From Augochlora pura (Eukaryota; Arthropoda; Insecta; Hymenoptera; Halictidae), in assembly GCF_028453695.1 (NCBI RefSeq), contig NC_135774.1, positions 18,972,001 to 19,036,000 on the forward strand: a stretch of DNA of 64,000 bases, read 5' to 3'. The notes beneath the pieces were generated by a model that was not told where the DNA came from, did no database searches, and saw only the letters and a list, made by a program, of their open reading frames with translations. Positions 10,674 through 23,508 of the stretch are shown here, piece by piece (the first letter of the stretch is position 1; every line of letters starts with the position of its first letter). The position numbers and the translations under genes were made by a program.

Positions 10674-10857
10674 ATAACGGAGGAATGGAGACGACTCCGA
10701 GGAACGACTCGGTTCGTTTGGAACCTGGACCTTTGGTAAACGGCGCCGGGGCGCTTTACATAGCGGCGACTTGTGCGTGCGCCTTAATATTAGTCGTCGG
10801 CAGTGTCGTGAGCGCCTTGTACATTCGCAACAGCAAGGCTCGCATACAAGAATCACA
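10674..10857 (+). CDS. drl: RYK/Derailed-family receptor, transmembrane exon
   Basis: This is the first visible exon of a RYK-family Wnt receptor pseudokinase. It follows the acceptor TTTGTTTAG and ends at the donor GTGAGT (10858). It begins in the middle of a codon (one base comes from an unseen upstream exon) and ends after two bases of a codon, so it fits the next exon exactly. Its 60 whole codons encode a short extracellular stalk, then a hydrophobic span from about residue 25 to 49 of the exon (ALYIAATCACALILVVGSVV), then a basic stop-transfer region (RNSKAR). In the family the protein is a single-pass plasma-membrane receptor with an extracellular WIF domain that binds Wnt ligands. Insects have up to three paralogues (drl, Drl-2, dnt), and the choice of symbol here is uncertain. 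The WIF and signal-peptide exons were not found to the left. Confidence 0.85.
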
Positions 10858-12348
10858 GTGAGTACAAATTCTCTCTCGGTTTGCTAAGAAATCCCGGTTT
10901 CATGCTCGAATCGCCTAAGAATATTATTCTTCGTTGCGAGCGATCCTTAAATTTACTGCGCGAGCAAACAGATTCCGCGTGAACTCGCGGGAACAGTCTT
11001 TCGGCAGCAAAAGCATTATCACGCTGGCTGAATAAATTGAGAATAATCGAAACTGGCTTTTCGGTTTGGCTACGTGTATGCGAGAAAGAAATATTTGATC
11101 GACGATGATACCCGTACGCTAGAAAGAAATATTTGACTGATCGCGATACGAACTTTGAACAATGCTCCTTTGTTGATTTTCAAAATTTGATACATCAATA
11201 TCCTTGAAGGGTTTTCGACGACCTTCAGGTTCAGTAGGGACAAAGAAATTGTAAATTAGTAGGCGATTGTTGTACACTTTTATCTAGTTTCTTCTCAATT
11301 GAATATTATTACTTAAACAATATTTTAATTCTCTCTGAGTAAGAAAACAAATTTAGTTTTCTCCGTAATTGTCTCTAAATATTTGTTTTCTTTTTTTAAA
11401 TGTTTAATTGCGTTATTCACGCTGCCATGAGCTTTTAATAGAAAATTTAATAGAAATATATTTGAAGAAAATTAAGAATACTAACGTAGAACTAATTACG
11501 TAACACAAAATGATACAGACATATTAAATAATCTGAGAACGACAATTGCGACATTAGACTGGACACTTTCACGCAAAATATAAACTATCTGCATAAAATA
11601 TTAAGCTCACCTGTTTATTTAACAATCTCGGAAAGTTAAAATTTATATATTGACTTTCTTAAATCTTTTTAATCGCTTTTCTATATTAAACAGCACCAAC
11701 TTATATTTTTTAAATCGCACAAAATCTACAGTCCGTTAATAATGCTATACGGGTGCAAAATCGACAAGATAACGAGTAGAAGCCTTTTATGCGATATAGT
11801 ACATGATATTCGAATCCTGTTGCGAATTGGTTAAAATTACGAGTTTCTACTTTATCGTTTCGAAGCTTAGAGAATTGAAGAGAGGATGGCGGGTCATTTA
11901 TAATTGATCCAATCTTCTCAGCGAGTCCCTCGAACTAGAACGAAACAATCGCGCAGTAACCGACGTCTCTGTGCAGTGAAACAGGCACAATTGTGCAACT
12001 GTCGAGCGTGTCCCGCTTATTAAATCCATAATTTCATTCACGCAGCGGATCGCTCGCGAATAAATCAGAATCAGGAAGGGGTGTGTGGATGCACGAGCTC
12101 GGTTACTCGCAAGGTACGCGCACGTCCGCCGGTTTGGCACGTACAACTGCTACTTTGATACGTGGAAACGATAGCTTCAAGCACAGTAGATTAATTTCTA
12201 GCTATTTCCATCTAATTTTGCCCCATTCGACACGATGCTCGCTACGTAAGTTTCACAGGAATTATAAAGACGATCTTATTGAGATCTTAGGCGATCTTTA
12301 TTGTAATGCACACACACAAGTAGCTACGTTTGTTTCTCATAAGACATA
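10858..12348. other. First visible intron, left part
   Basis: Mostly AT-rich, with no exon or named repeat recognised. The intron as a whole runs to 32818 (about 22 kb) and holds many of the mobile elements listed here. Confidence 0.5.
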
Positions 12349-12829
12349 CAATCAGTCCCATAAATATTTGTACCCTCATTGCTTATAAGAGAAATCTGTT
12401 GAAATCAAGGGACGCATGTAAAATTTTGCAATAAACTTTTTATTATCTTATTTAATATTTTTGGATGTGACGGAAGTGGAAAAGTTTGGAGAAAGCCTAA
12501 TACAGAACTAGAATTAAAAAATGTATAACCAACTGTAAAGCACGGCGGAGGCTTCGTGGTGGTGCGGGGCTGTATGGCGGCATCCGAGGTGGGTAAACTT
12601 GTGTTACGTACGGAGATTTTCTCCCGACGTTTTTCTTTCCTTCTTGAGGGCATACGCTAGATAACGTCGGCGGTGAACACGGTCCTTTCATTCAAAAATA
12701 GAATATCTAATTTGCCGTATAGGCGCGAGGTCAAGAAGCGTCACACGTCCCCGATTCTCGGTACCATCCGCGGCGTGATCTGGTCACGTAGGCCCGGTCC
12801 CCACTACCAAATTTTCTAGTTCAGCTGCA

Positions 12830-12837
12830 TATAAAAG
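12830..12837 (+). promoter_or_regulatory. LTR TATA box
   Basis: TATAAAAG is followed by GGCTAAGATTTTTCTCCTC. It is placed as in the other copies. This is a sequence match only. Confidence 0.5.
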
Positions 12838-13235
12838 GGCTAAGATTTTTCTCCTCATCGGACTGTTTCGAGTCTAACCACGACGACGAGACGTTTGCAA
12901 GATCGAGCTCAGTTCTCTTTCACGCATATAATTACCTAGTACGTATACGAAGGTAGTTAGTCCCCGCCGGCTTGGTGCGTAAACCAGGGAGCGTGCCTTA
13001 GGACGATCGCGAATCGTACACTACACTTACACACTTGTAATAGACTGAAGTTGTTAGATTATATTAGTTTTACTTGCAATTCAGTGCACAAGTTATTTCA
13101 TTCCATTTCCCAGTTCGAGTCAGTTGTTGGTAACGATCGCACAAAGATACACCTTTGCCGCTCGAGGTGTATCTATTAATATTTCTTTCGAAGTTACGAG
13201 GCAAAATTAGAATCAATCCAAAACCCCATTACCCT

Positions 13236-13400
13236 ATCAGTGGCGACCTGTTGATGAAATAGGCAGCGGCCAGTCCACAAAACCTATCCCCAGTGGCGAC
13301 CCGTTGATGAAATAGGCATCGGCCAGTCCGCGAAACCTTATCCTACTAGTGGCAACCCGGTGATGAAATAGGCATCTGCCAGTCCACGCATTCCTTTCAG
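13236..13400 (+). repeat. Three-unit minisatellite inside LTR copy 3
   Basis: GGCCAGTCC recurs at 13268, 13321 and (as TGCCAGTCC) 13377. Each occurrence is preceded by GTTGATGAAATAGGCA or a close variant and by a GTGGCGAC or GTGGCAAC motif. The array is the reverse complement of the longer array at 39497-39830. Confidence 0.8.
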
Positions 13401-14149
13401 AATATCCGCACAAACTCATTTACCTCCGGCCACGTGTGCAACTGGCCCTCGGCTCGTAACACTTGTCTTTATTGATGGAATTTTGGATGAGATAAAGTAT
13501 AAAAATATACTCGAGCAAAATCTGCACTCAACTGCGATTAAACTTGATCTGGAAGATGACTACTATTTTCAACACGACATCAACCCGAAATATACTGCTG
13601 GGATTGTTCGCGAGTGAATACTTTACCACGTTCCCCATTTTTTACATACACCTCCTCAGAGTCCAGATACAAATCCTATAGAAAATTTATGGGCGGAAAT
13701 AGATAAAAGACTATACGAGCATGAAATTTTCAATAAAAAAATGCAATAAACAAAATTTTGAAAGTTTTGAATAGTATTGAACCAAATATTACATTAAAAC
13801 TGGTAGAAAGTATGCCAAATCGATTAAACGATATAATAAGGCATAAAGGTGGATCCACTAAATACTAGAAAATTAATATAAAGTAAAAAAGCTACTCTAA
13901 TATGCGATTTTTTGACAAAATCTACACTGGTACGAATACTTCTGTGCACTGTTATTAGGTACTACGAGAAGTAAAACCAATATATTTTTGTTATTAGTTA
14001 ATCAATTTTGTTATAATTTGGTATAAATAAACTTTATACATGTGTTCATTCATAATAAAAAGTTTATTGTAAAATCTTACATGCGTCCCTTGATTTCAAC
14101 AAATTTCTCGTATAATCAATGAGGGTACGAATACTTTTGGGACTGACTG

Positions 14150-14811
14150 TAGCTATGTTTATTTCACATAGGACATATATCATTTCAAAAATTCTATTTC
14201 ATATGAAATTAATATTATTTTATTTATTTTATATAAAATTAATGTTAAGTCTATATAAAATACTATTTTATTTGATGAGATTATTTAAGAGAAATAGAGA
14301 TTAACAAGTCGTAATTTAATAAACATTCAAGCATTAGTTCCATGTCATTGTCGATATATCATTGATAATTTAAATGCTAGTTTAAATATGTTTAGAAAAA
14401 CGTTGTAAATTTATATTAATTTAAGTGTCTTCTCACTTTTATTTGAGAGTTTGCAATAACATTATATAATTCGATCATGTTCTGATACGTCGCTGCACAA
14501 CGTAATTAGGACAGTTAGAAAATACTACGACTGTTTCTACATACCATGTAATAGTGGCATTCGTCAATGTAAATCAACGAAATAAATAGCAAACTTCAAT
14601 GTCAACTCCTGCTCGAGTCCATCGCGATAATTATCAGCTGGCTTCTACTTTCTCGTAAAATAAAAAATCGATTCGAGTAGCCAAAGATGTATACAAAGAA
14701 CCCACCAAACTTCATTTTTATTGCTTTATAGGCATATTCAAAAAGAAATCCCATACAAATTCTAATTCCTCGAAAACGTTGATGAGTAGTGAATTTATAG
14801 CAAACGTCTGC
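14150..14811. other. AT-rich intron sequence
   Basis: The first 30 bases (TAGCTATGTTTATTTCACAT onward) imperfectly repeat the sequence just left of the Tc1 element (from about 12329). Nothing else was recognised. Confidence 0.4.
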
Positions 14812-14943
14812 TGTCTGCTGGAGATTGTTGGAATAAAACATCTAAAAATACAAGTTTATTAAATGCAGAAAAATTGTTTCAAACTGGTATAGAAGTTTGA
14901 TCGACTTTAAAAAACAATTTTAAACCAGAAAGATGCAAATATG
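14812..14943. repeat. 132-bp dispersed repeat, copy 2
   Basis: Near-identical to 6131-6262, and again directly followed by the CAGGGTGT hairpin MITE. Confidence 0.7.
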
Positions 14944-15249
14944 CAGGGTGTCTTGAAAACATTTATCAATCTAGATATGAGAGATAGCTGAGATCATTTC
15001 AAGCAACTTTTTCTTTTACAAAAATTTTCTATGAGGCATCGTTAACGAGTTATTAACGAAAAAAGTTAACCAATGAGAGGCGAGTACCTCTGGCGTGAGA
15101 CGGCCGAGTCAATGAGACGTATTGGGCTTCACCCGTTCATTGACTCGACCGCCTCACGTTAGCCGAGCTTGTCTCTCATTGGGTAATGTTTTTCGTTAAT
15201 AACTTGTAAACAAAGCCACGTATTATATTTTCGCTAAGGAAAAAATTGC
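14944..15249. mobile_element. Long-hairpin MITE (CAGGGTGT family), copy 2
   Basis: It starts CAGGGTGTCTTG. The outer arms, with GTTATTAACGAAAAA near 15050 and TTTTTCGTTAATAACTTG near 15189, pair through CCAATGAGAG and CTCTCATTGG. The inner arms CGAGTCAATGA and TCATTGACTCG form a nested stem. The right terminus is lost at the same place as in copy 1, consistent with both descending from one truncated master or a segmental duplication. Confidence 0.7.
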
Positions 15250-16856
15250 AGTATTGGTGATTGACTATTTAATAACGTCGGAATGTAACAAGTTCTGCTC
15301 GAAATCTTGATCGCGAGTCTGACAGGATATTACAATGTGACTGGTTAAACGTGCCGATACTTGATTAAAAGGCGTCAGCTAAACTTAGCATCCTTTCTCA
15401 TCGGAAGCGAAGATACGTAGGACACCCGCAGGTGTTCCCTAGTGCCATCCAGTCCAATTCATACCGAAATCCGTTACGAATAGTTCGCGTCGGCTCGGGA
15501 TCAGTTGGCAGGATCCTTCGGAGGCCAGCTAGTGCTCGATTCTTCGCCGGAGGGTAGAGAGACAGTAGGCAGCCAGAAGATTTCCACACCCCGCGGGGTA
15601 TTCGCCGGATAAGCTGGATAGGAAGAACTCGTCCACATGAAATATCCTTTCAATAAGCCCCGGTGATCTGTCGGTCGCTTGGCACGGCAGCCGACATTTT
15701 ATTGCGCGGGTACGCGCCCCTGTTCCAGAGGGAACTCCTCCGGGGGAGGACGTCGGTGGCGGCAGGAAAGAGGGAGGGACCTGGTAGGAGCAGGGAGCGA
15801 GAGGAACCACTTCGCCGGTCTTTCCGAGCCGGATATTCTTCTCTCCGCGTGAACCACTTGTCTTCTTCGCCGGATGTAAGGATCGAAGATGACTTTAACA
15901 CGTATAATACCTTTCTCCTATGTAATGACCGTGTAGGATGATGGATCTTGCGCCCCGGGACAAAGTGTTCTGCATAACATAACTGCGGTGTCGGCGAAGC
16001 ATTTATTTTGCATACATCGAGCAGCGATAATACAGGGTCGGCGAAGGGTAGCTTGTGCACACGTGATATCTCCGTTATGCCTGATGTTAACAAAACGTGT
16101 AGGTAAGAAATTGCTGGTACAAGTATAAAGGAAGGATGACAGTTTTTCCAATGTCATTTTGAGTCGATTTTTCGGAGCCGTTTTCGATTTTGTTAACAAT
16201 ATGTCGTTCGGAGACACCACAATGGTGTAACACGCAAAACATCGCTCAACGGCCGGCGACACCAGAGTGGTGTAACACGCACTGTATTGCCTAATATGGC
16301 GTGGTGTTCTGTTGTTTTGCTTAAGCAACATTAAGTTACACACGTCAACAAGATTTTTGTTTTTATAAGTACTTGTGCCCTTTCTTCATGGCACATGAAA
16401 CAAAAGATACGATTATTCACGATGAATACGATGAATTCGATGAATGCGATGCAAAAATCAATTACACAATATAAAAACCTGAAAGTGGAATGGACTATAT
16501 GAAATACATAAAGGGAGTAGATCGGGCAGACTCTGAGTTACTATCCTATATGTATCCTATACGTATATAGAGAAACTACAAAATGGTCAAAAAAGATTTC
16601 CATATATCTCTTTAATTGCGCATTATTTACTGCCTTCAGGACATTTCAACATTTCAATACAGGACACTGAGAAATACTAAATAATTACCAAAGAAAATGT
16701 AAATAAAGAAATATATAAATCAAACAAATGTTACATTTATTTACATATGTATATTTTCGAAATTTCATGAAAATAAGGAGACAGGATTGAAAACTCATGA
16801 GAACTGACGATGAGATTAGTAAAACTTGGCAATTTGTAATCTCCCGATAACCTTAA
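15250..16856. other. Intron with a GC-rich block
   Basis: The GC-rich block spans about 15400-16060 and has overlapping open frames on both strands (for example 15650-16093 minus) without known motifs. Around 16200-16290 the motif CACCA(C/G)A(A/G)TGGTGTAACACGC occurs twice, about 60 bp apart. The rest is AT-rich. Confidence 0.4.
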
Positions 16857-17099
16857 CCTCTTGCACTACAATAACGAGTCAGACTCGTGGTGGAGATTTC
16901 GTGCAAGCTCTACTAAATATGAATATCACTAATTTCTTTTACATTGATGTAAAAATAAATTCTTCTCTTATCAAAGAATAGAAACGCAGATAAATGTAGA
17001 CAATACAGGAAACAAAAATTGTGTGGTCATAGTAGGAAAATTATTAAGTACGAATAAGTGTTAATCGTTATAGCGTGAAAGGAGCAATAGTGTAAGGGG
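16857..17099. mobile_element. TTAA-flanked MITE with a subterminal palindrome
   Basis: TTAA at 16853-16856 and 17100-17103 flank the ends CCTCTTGCACTA and TAGTGTAAGGGG. Just inside the left end is the palindrome ACGAGTCAGACTCGT. A diverged relative starts at 58647. There is no coding capacity. Confidence 0.75.
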
Positions 17100-17103
17100 T
17101 TAA

Positions 17104-20100
17104 GAACGACCAGCGACGAGCGAAGTAATCTGAATTAGTGCTGCCGGCGCCAAGCGAAGAAAATGTACGAGACTTGCGAACGGCAAAGTGTTAACACGAT
17201 TTATAGCATTTAAGGCCATCTACAAATCATAATATTATATATGACTCAATTTGTTTCTTTTGTAAGCTACAATATTGCATTAACAAAAATACAACGTTGG
17301 ATTTAAAAAATTGACAGCAACTTCGAACTAAAATCTTATCTTACATTTACATTCGTTACGTTTCTCCGCTATACAGCTTTTTCTATCATCGGGTATAACG
17401 TGTGCTGAAGATAAAATGGACACTCTGTATCCTGACAGTTTTTGAAACGAAATAACTGTTTTAGAATTGGATCGAATGGCTTGAATTGTTCTGTGATATT
17501 AGAGTAGTTAATTAATGAGAAAGACAATGAAAAGTCCAGGAAAATTGTAAAAATCTCCATCTTTTCTGAAAAACTGCGATTTTTGTAATATTTTTAGTTG
17601 TTAATGCTTACAGCAACACTGACAGATTTCGATAAATTTTTCAGCGTGAATGAATCGCAGAAATTTGCAAAACGCATTGCTTTGAACCGAATGCAACTAT
17701 TTTTCTTCCTTAAATAACTTTACAAAATTGAAATTAGTACGTCAACATTTTTAGTTTCTTTTAATCTTTCTACGATTTTATATTTTATGTATTTTACCCT
17801 AAATAAGTAAAACCCATGCATAGTAATTATGATAAACAATGCATTTTTCTTAAGGTTATATTTTTCATTATCACGATAATTGCACGCTTCATAAATGACT
17901 GCAATAATGAGCAATTGTAAGTGGAAAAATTTGAAAAATTAAGAACTAAAATTTCGAAGCTTTTATATCATATTAATCATAGTAGATAAAAATTGAACAT
18001 ACAAAACTAATTAATTTAACTTCGATGTTCGTTGCGCGGCTTCGTTAAAACAATTTCCAGAGTCGCCGACATTTTGTTCTAGAAACACAGAGTACGATTC
18101 TGTTCGGCACCATCGCAATTAATACGCGAATTTGATTACATCGACTAACGAGCGACTTTCGCATAATTGTAATCGTATCATAACGATGCTACTCACTCGG
18201 GTATCGTTAAAAATAGTGGCAGCATTAAACGAGTGTTTTTCATTATCACGTGTCCGCAGAAAATTCGCAATTAGATCGGAGAGTTGCGGCGGATCGGAAC
18301 ACAGTTACGATCGTTTCAAAGCATCAGCTTCGAAAGAGTCGCAAACAACTTTAATTAGCTACGAGGCAAGAAATGTTATTCATTCCCGGTGAAAGGTTAG
18401 CTACGCCGCGCCGCGATGCTTCTATAACCTATTTTACGGTGCATACATTATTAACTATATCTGCCAGGAGGATCTTATCCAACAAAATTCCTGTAAAAGA
18501 AGATCTGAGACAAAGTTTCAAGAAGCGGAGAACTTTTCCTTCTTCGTCCGCTGCCCCCCCCCCCCCCCCTCCCATCCCCCCATCCCTCTCCTAGCTTTCC
18601 TCTTCTTTATGCAGACTTGTCATATTTCCTTTGAATATATTAATTCTTCCGAGACTTCCGGCACGGGATTTTACGCGCGATTTACTCACAAAAGATATAA
18701 TTTCAATCCGCGAAACAGGATCCCGTTTCCTCTTCCTTATTTCGTTATTAATTTTCTCATTGCGACCATTTTATCGACGTTAATAAACACTCGTCCGCAG
18801 CTTCGAGAACTTAAAAAACTATCCCGATGCTTTTCTCTCGAGCAACGAAAGAAGATCCCTTCGTATCGTTATTAGAAATGATCTTCTCGTAGTTGGTTGT
18901 CACGAGTCGTTTACTTTGATCGAATTTATGTAATTGGAAAATTAGTACGAATCGAACACGACTGATAGAAAATGAAACTTGAGCATTGTTCATGAATAGT
19001 ACGTGCGATGTTATTAATGAAATCAATGACAGCATTAAATTGAAAACAAGATTGACGTAATGTTAATAATCAGTTGGTTTTATGATAAGTAACGTTCGAA
19101 TGCTATAATAATTACTAAACAATGAATCTTTGTACAGAATATAATTTTACTAAGTTGATTGTAAAAGCAGAATTCACTTCATTTCTTAATAATTTTGATA
19201 CAGTGACGAAAATGGAAGGACATTGTCAAAATTTTCTGTCTCCTTGGTTTGAAATTTCACCTAGTCAATATTATCATAATTTGTCATAATTTTATCACAA
19301 TTTCATCCTAATTGTATCCTAATCTTATCATAATGTTATCATAAGTTTATTTATGTGAGCCTTATTATTATTATATTACGTTAATTATGTGAGCCGTTTA
19401 TTTTGATAGTAGGTCTAAATCCATTTTCCAAAATAATTTTCCTAGCTATTTTAATATTTACATATCTAGGTTCTCTCTTCATTTTGCAGGGAATTTAAAC
19501 TAATATACATATTTAAAATCAGAATGATTTTGTGAAAAGAAAATTAACTGGTAAATAGAATGACAAACATTTTTTGAAGTGGCTTGAGTCCCATTTTGAG
19601 AATTTGAAACAGTTATGGAACTTAGTTTTATGGAAATTAGTTTTTTAAATTGCTCCCACCTAGTTGGATGTTTCATAATTTTATGCTATAAAATTCTATG
19701 TATTTTTGTTTTTATACTTACATCTTTTTAAAACTTAATAATATTTCATCATTGCTTTTGAAAGTGACTTAAGACCATTTATGGTCATTAGAAATATTAT
19801 ATTTTAAAGAATATTTATTATGCTAATTGGGTTAGTAAATTACATACCCTCGGAAACTACCACGTTATTAATTAACAATATTTTTCAATTTGTTAAACCA
19901 CGAATCCTTAAACGTTTCGATTTTAAAATAAATGAACTCGGACCATTTTCAATATAAATAGTTCACGCGTTGATTAAATTCACGTAAAAGTGACGATTGC
20001 ATAAACTGGTCACTCTTTGGCGGAAACTATCATAGTTCTCGGCTGATTTTTTACGAGTGCATAGGGTTTCCACTGGTCCGCAACGAAATAAATTCTATTA

Positions 20101-23100
20101 ACAGAAGTATCCCCGGAGATATTATAGCCGTCGCGTTATTCAATTAAAACCCTTATGAAGTATAACTGTAATTAAGAGACGCTCTTTGCGTTACTCGCAT
20201 TAAACCTCGAGTGTACGAGAAATCTACTTAACTACGAGCACGGAGGAGAATCTCTCGGTTGTGCATATTAATTACACGTTCAGCGAAACGATAGTTGTCT
20301 TTGGTATTAACGATTTAAATGTTCTCTCGTGGCTGGCCGCCGCGCAATATCTACGAAATGAATTCCAAAGGCGGTGAGAGATTCGGAGAAGAAAAAGATA
20401 AAGCGAGGCAAGGACGCTGGCCAGCACGCCATCTTTCCCCCGTTTTATCTTTATCTCCTTTCGCTGCTTTTCCAATTTCCCACTAAGTGGCTCAATTGTC
20501 CTTTAGTGGATTTTATTAAATCTTTTGAAGTCACCAATCGTCATTTCTGTTCCCTTTGCTGTTGATTCGCACACTTTCACTTCTACCCTGTCTTCGCCGT
20601 TAATGAAAGCAATTTCGGTATTATTACTGGCACATAAAATTGAAATCCTACAGAGAAATACGTAAAAGTATCGGACAATTTTCTGACAATAATGTTAAAA
20701 GAAATTTAAGTTGACCTCAAAATCGATCTATTCAATAGTTACTTTATACACTGCAGATCTTTAGGGCAAATAAAAATGATCCAAGTTGATTGGAAGGAAT
20801 GTATATTGGATAAAAATATTTTTTCATACTTAACAATTATAATCGGTTAAAAATAATGTGATAATATTTTCAAAGTCCTTTTAGTTTGCTTTTTTTATTT
20901 GATCTATTTATTTCTGACATAGTTTTGAAAAATTATAAAACATGCAAAACTGGTTGACAAAAGTATTCACTCAAGTTCGAAATTGCTTTAAGAATACTTT
21001 TAATATAATGAAATAGTTTATTCCACTCCCCAAGTACAAAGTAACATAAGTTTATTTGAACATGGAATATCTGATTAACATAGCAAGATACAGCGAATAG
21101 AAGATATAAATGACATAATAAATACAAGTAAAAATAGTGTTGAAAGTATCTAATATTGATAACGTTTTTAAAAATGTGTCCCGTAATGAGAGTAAAAATA
21201 AACATATTCAACTTTACTCTAAACAATCGCAAGCCATGCAGAAACCTGAAAATATTTTAAAAATGAAATTCAAATAATACATTCATCTTTCTGTAAAATA
21301 AAAATTCTCTGCATCTGTTGCAAAAAGGAGAAATAATTCAGAAGTTTCATTCTTCCTGTAATGATTTGATAATGTTGAACTTAGCACGATCATATTATTT
21401 AAAATTTATGTATCGTTAAAATTAAGGACCAACAGTTGAAACTTTCTTAATACAAAAATTCAACATTTCAAAATATTATTTATGAATTCTGCTCTAAATG
21501 TATCAAGAAAATTATGATTAATAGATATGATTGCTCTTAACGTTGAAATCAAATACCTTTTCAAACCATGTTAGGTACAATAGAATAAGATTGAAAAAAG
21601 GAAATTGAATTTCTTTTTCCAGACTGTATTAAATTAAAACCGTGTAACACGTCAGTTGCAGTAATCCTGATTACAAACGAATAGACTCCGTAGTCTGCAT
21701 ATAATTTGCACAACATTTTCGACGACGCGCAAGCAGCGAAATACCTATAAAAATGAGAACAAAAGTAAAGATCCGGCACTTCCTTTGCAACTTTGTAATA
21801 AGCCGATGTAAAAGCAGCCGGTGGAAGGGTGCGGTAAAATTCTTGCGGCTACGATGGAAGTTACGTTTATAATGCAAAGCTAAGTAGCTGTTCCATCAGT
21901 ACTTCGTCAGGAATTGTTTAAATAACGGCGGCAGTCGGCGGCCTAATATTTTCCAGCGTTAATACACACCGGGTGTTTTTATGGTAAGGAATGTTTATGG
22001 CAGCCGCCTCCCTTTCTTCTCGTCGGTGTTCCGCGTCGAGGAAGCCTCGGCATCGGCCAATTGTCTCTCGAGGGATATATTAGCTCTTTTGAGACTCTCC
22101 GGGCTGATAACGCACGGGAGAACGGAGGCTGCTCTGGATCCTCTCCTTCTCTGCCCCTTGCAGGCTCCCTGCGGGGCCGAGGCTACAGATTTTACATCCG
22201 CTCGCTCGAGTAAACACAGCGTACACCCTCGCGCCCTCTCGCCCTCTTTGCCGAGCGTCTATCTCGACGCGCAAAGGACGATTTTAGGGTTCGACAAGAA
22301 CACGCCCGGCCTTTGCGGCCGAATTCACCGCTCGCGAATGAGAAGAAGAAAATCTGGCTGCCTCGCAGTCTGTTGAATGAATTAAACCTCCTTATACGCC
22401 CGTCGTACTCCCTTCGACTTCGTCAAGCAAAATAATTAACTTTCTTCGCTTTTCTTAAGCGGGGGCAAAACTGTCGCCTCCGCTGGAATACTGAGTTTTC
22501 AAAAATCATATTCAACGCGATTTATTCGACGCCCGAACTTACGATCTCCTTCGATGCATTTCTGTTGGTATTATTTCTAGGTAAGGTAGTATTTGTAATT
22601 ATTATTATTTTGAATTATATTAGTTTTTATTACTCCGTATCAGAGTTGAGTATAATTTGAATAAATCCTTCGTATCAAGTTTTATTAGAATAATCTGAAA
22701 CTAAACAGGGTTCGTAGAGGCTCTGTTTCAATTGACAGAATATTGAATCCAGTGCTTTTTTAACATATATATATATATAAACTTCTCAGAAAAGTAAAAT
22801 AACTTTCGAAACGATTCTATAGTTAACTATAAAGACACTGTAGTTTCAATCTATAACTAATATTTTGGGGTTGTGTGTGTCATACAGGAAAGAAATCTTA
22901 ATGTTGTAGTATTTATTTACACGTTGAATGGCAAATTAAAAATTTTTGGTGGTTCTGGACAATTTATGTGTGGTTATATTTGCATTTCTAAATTATTGTG
23001 GATTTAATCTGCTCCGAAATTGCATGTAAAACATTGTAAGGCTACCACGATTAAATAACAAACCAATCATTTGCTCTGACTTTTATCAATTGAGTCCCGT

Positions 23101-23508
23101 AGAGTCTCGTATTAAATATTATAATATAAATAATAGTAATATTTATTTTATCAATATTAATACTAATCATAATAATTATAATGACATTAATTATAAATAT
23201 TATATTATAATATAAATTCGACTTTCGTGTAGTATCATGCAAGAAATTAAATGTAAAATGTAACTTTATTGTGCAAGATGGAGTGAATTGTAGTTGTGTC
23301 AATAATTGTGTCAGTATAACTTAATATAAAATCTACATTATTTTAAATGGTGAACAAAAAGTAACGTCACATTATGCCACGTGACTTATACAAATATTTT
23401 TTTTAATAATAGACTGTAAACTTGTAGACTTTTACAAACGTAAAGTGAAACGATTAAAGTGAAAATGTATATGTACAGTACACTAAGAAAAGAATCGCTA
23501 ATACTATA
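17104..23508. other. Long intron stretch
   Basis: Mostly AT-rich. It contains a 16-base poly-C tract at 18554-18569, degenerate 11-12-bp TATCATAATTT-like units at about 19270-19345, a GC-rich block at about 21980-22440 with a 131-codon frame lacking recognisable features, and an (AT)n tract near 22766-22779. No exon of the host gene and no second gene was found. Confidence 0.4.

Larger units (their letters stand above)
12602..13461 (+). mobile_element. Solo LTR, copy 3 (target duplication CTTG), nested in Tc1
   Basis: It starts TGTTACGTACGGAG and ends GGCTCGTAACA. The perfect 4-bp duplication CTTG lies at 12598-12601 and 13462-13465. The host sequence on either side joins into a continuous Tc1 transposase frame, which fixes both boundaries independently. 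At 860 bp it is the most complete copy: start block, promoter block with TATA box, hairpin at 13146-13173, a three-unit minisatellite, then the terminal block. No internal retrotransposon genes are present, so it arose by LTR-LTR recombination or is a short non-autonomous unit. Confidence 0.9.
12463..13868 (+). pseudogene. Tc1-like transposase remnant, split by a solo LTR
   Basis: The two parts are 12463-12601 and 13462-13868. The first contains WRKPNTE, a KHGGGFVVVRGCMAAS segment and the VGKL residues. The frame resumes directly after the LTR and its target duplication with VFIDGILDEI. Downstream are FQHDINPKYTA, HTPPQSPDTNPIENLW and KLVESMPNRL, which are hallmarks of the C-terminal half of Tc1-family DD(E/D) transposases. 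The N-terminal DNA-binding half is missing. There is an in-frame TAA near 12526, a TGA in the REWL-like segment near 13615, and a frameshift near 13740. The product would have cut and pasted the element. It cannot work now. Confidence 0.85.
12349..14149 (+). mobile_element. Tc1/mariner-type element with an LTR nested inside
   Basis: Inverted repeats of about 90 bp bound the element. The left end begins CAATCAGTCCCATAAATA and the reverse complement of the right end begins CAGTCAGTCCCAAAAGTA. Both continue through GTACCCTCATTG, AAATCAAGGGACGCATGTAA and CAATAAACTTTTTATTAT. TA lies directly outside each end (12347-12348 and 14150-14151), the expected target duplication. The remaining 941 bp (without the 860-bp LTR at 12602-13461) lack the N-terminal half of the transposase. 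The element is non-autonomous and dead. Confidence 0.85.
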
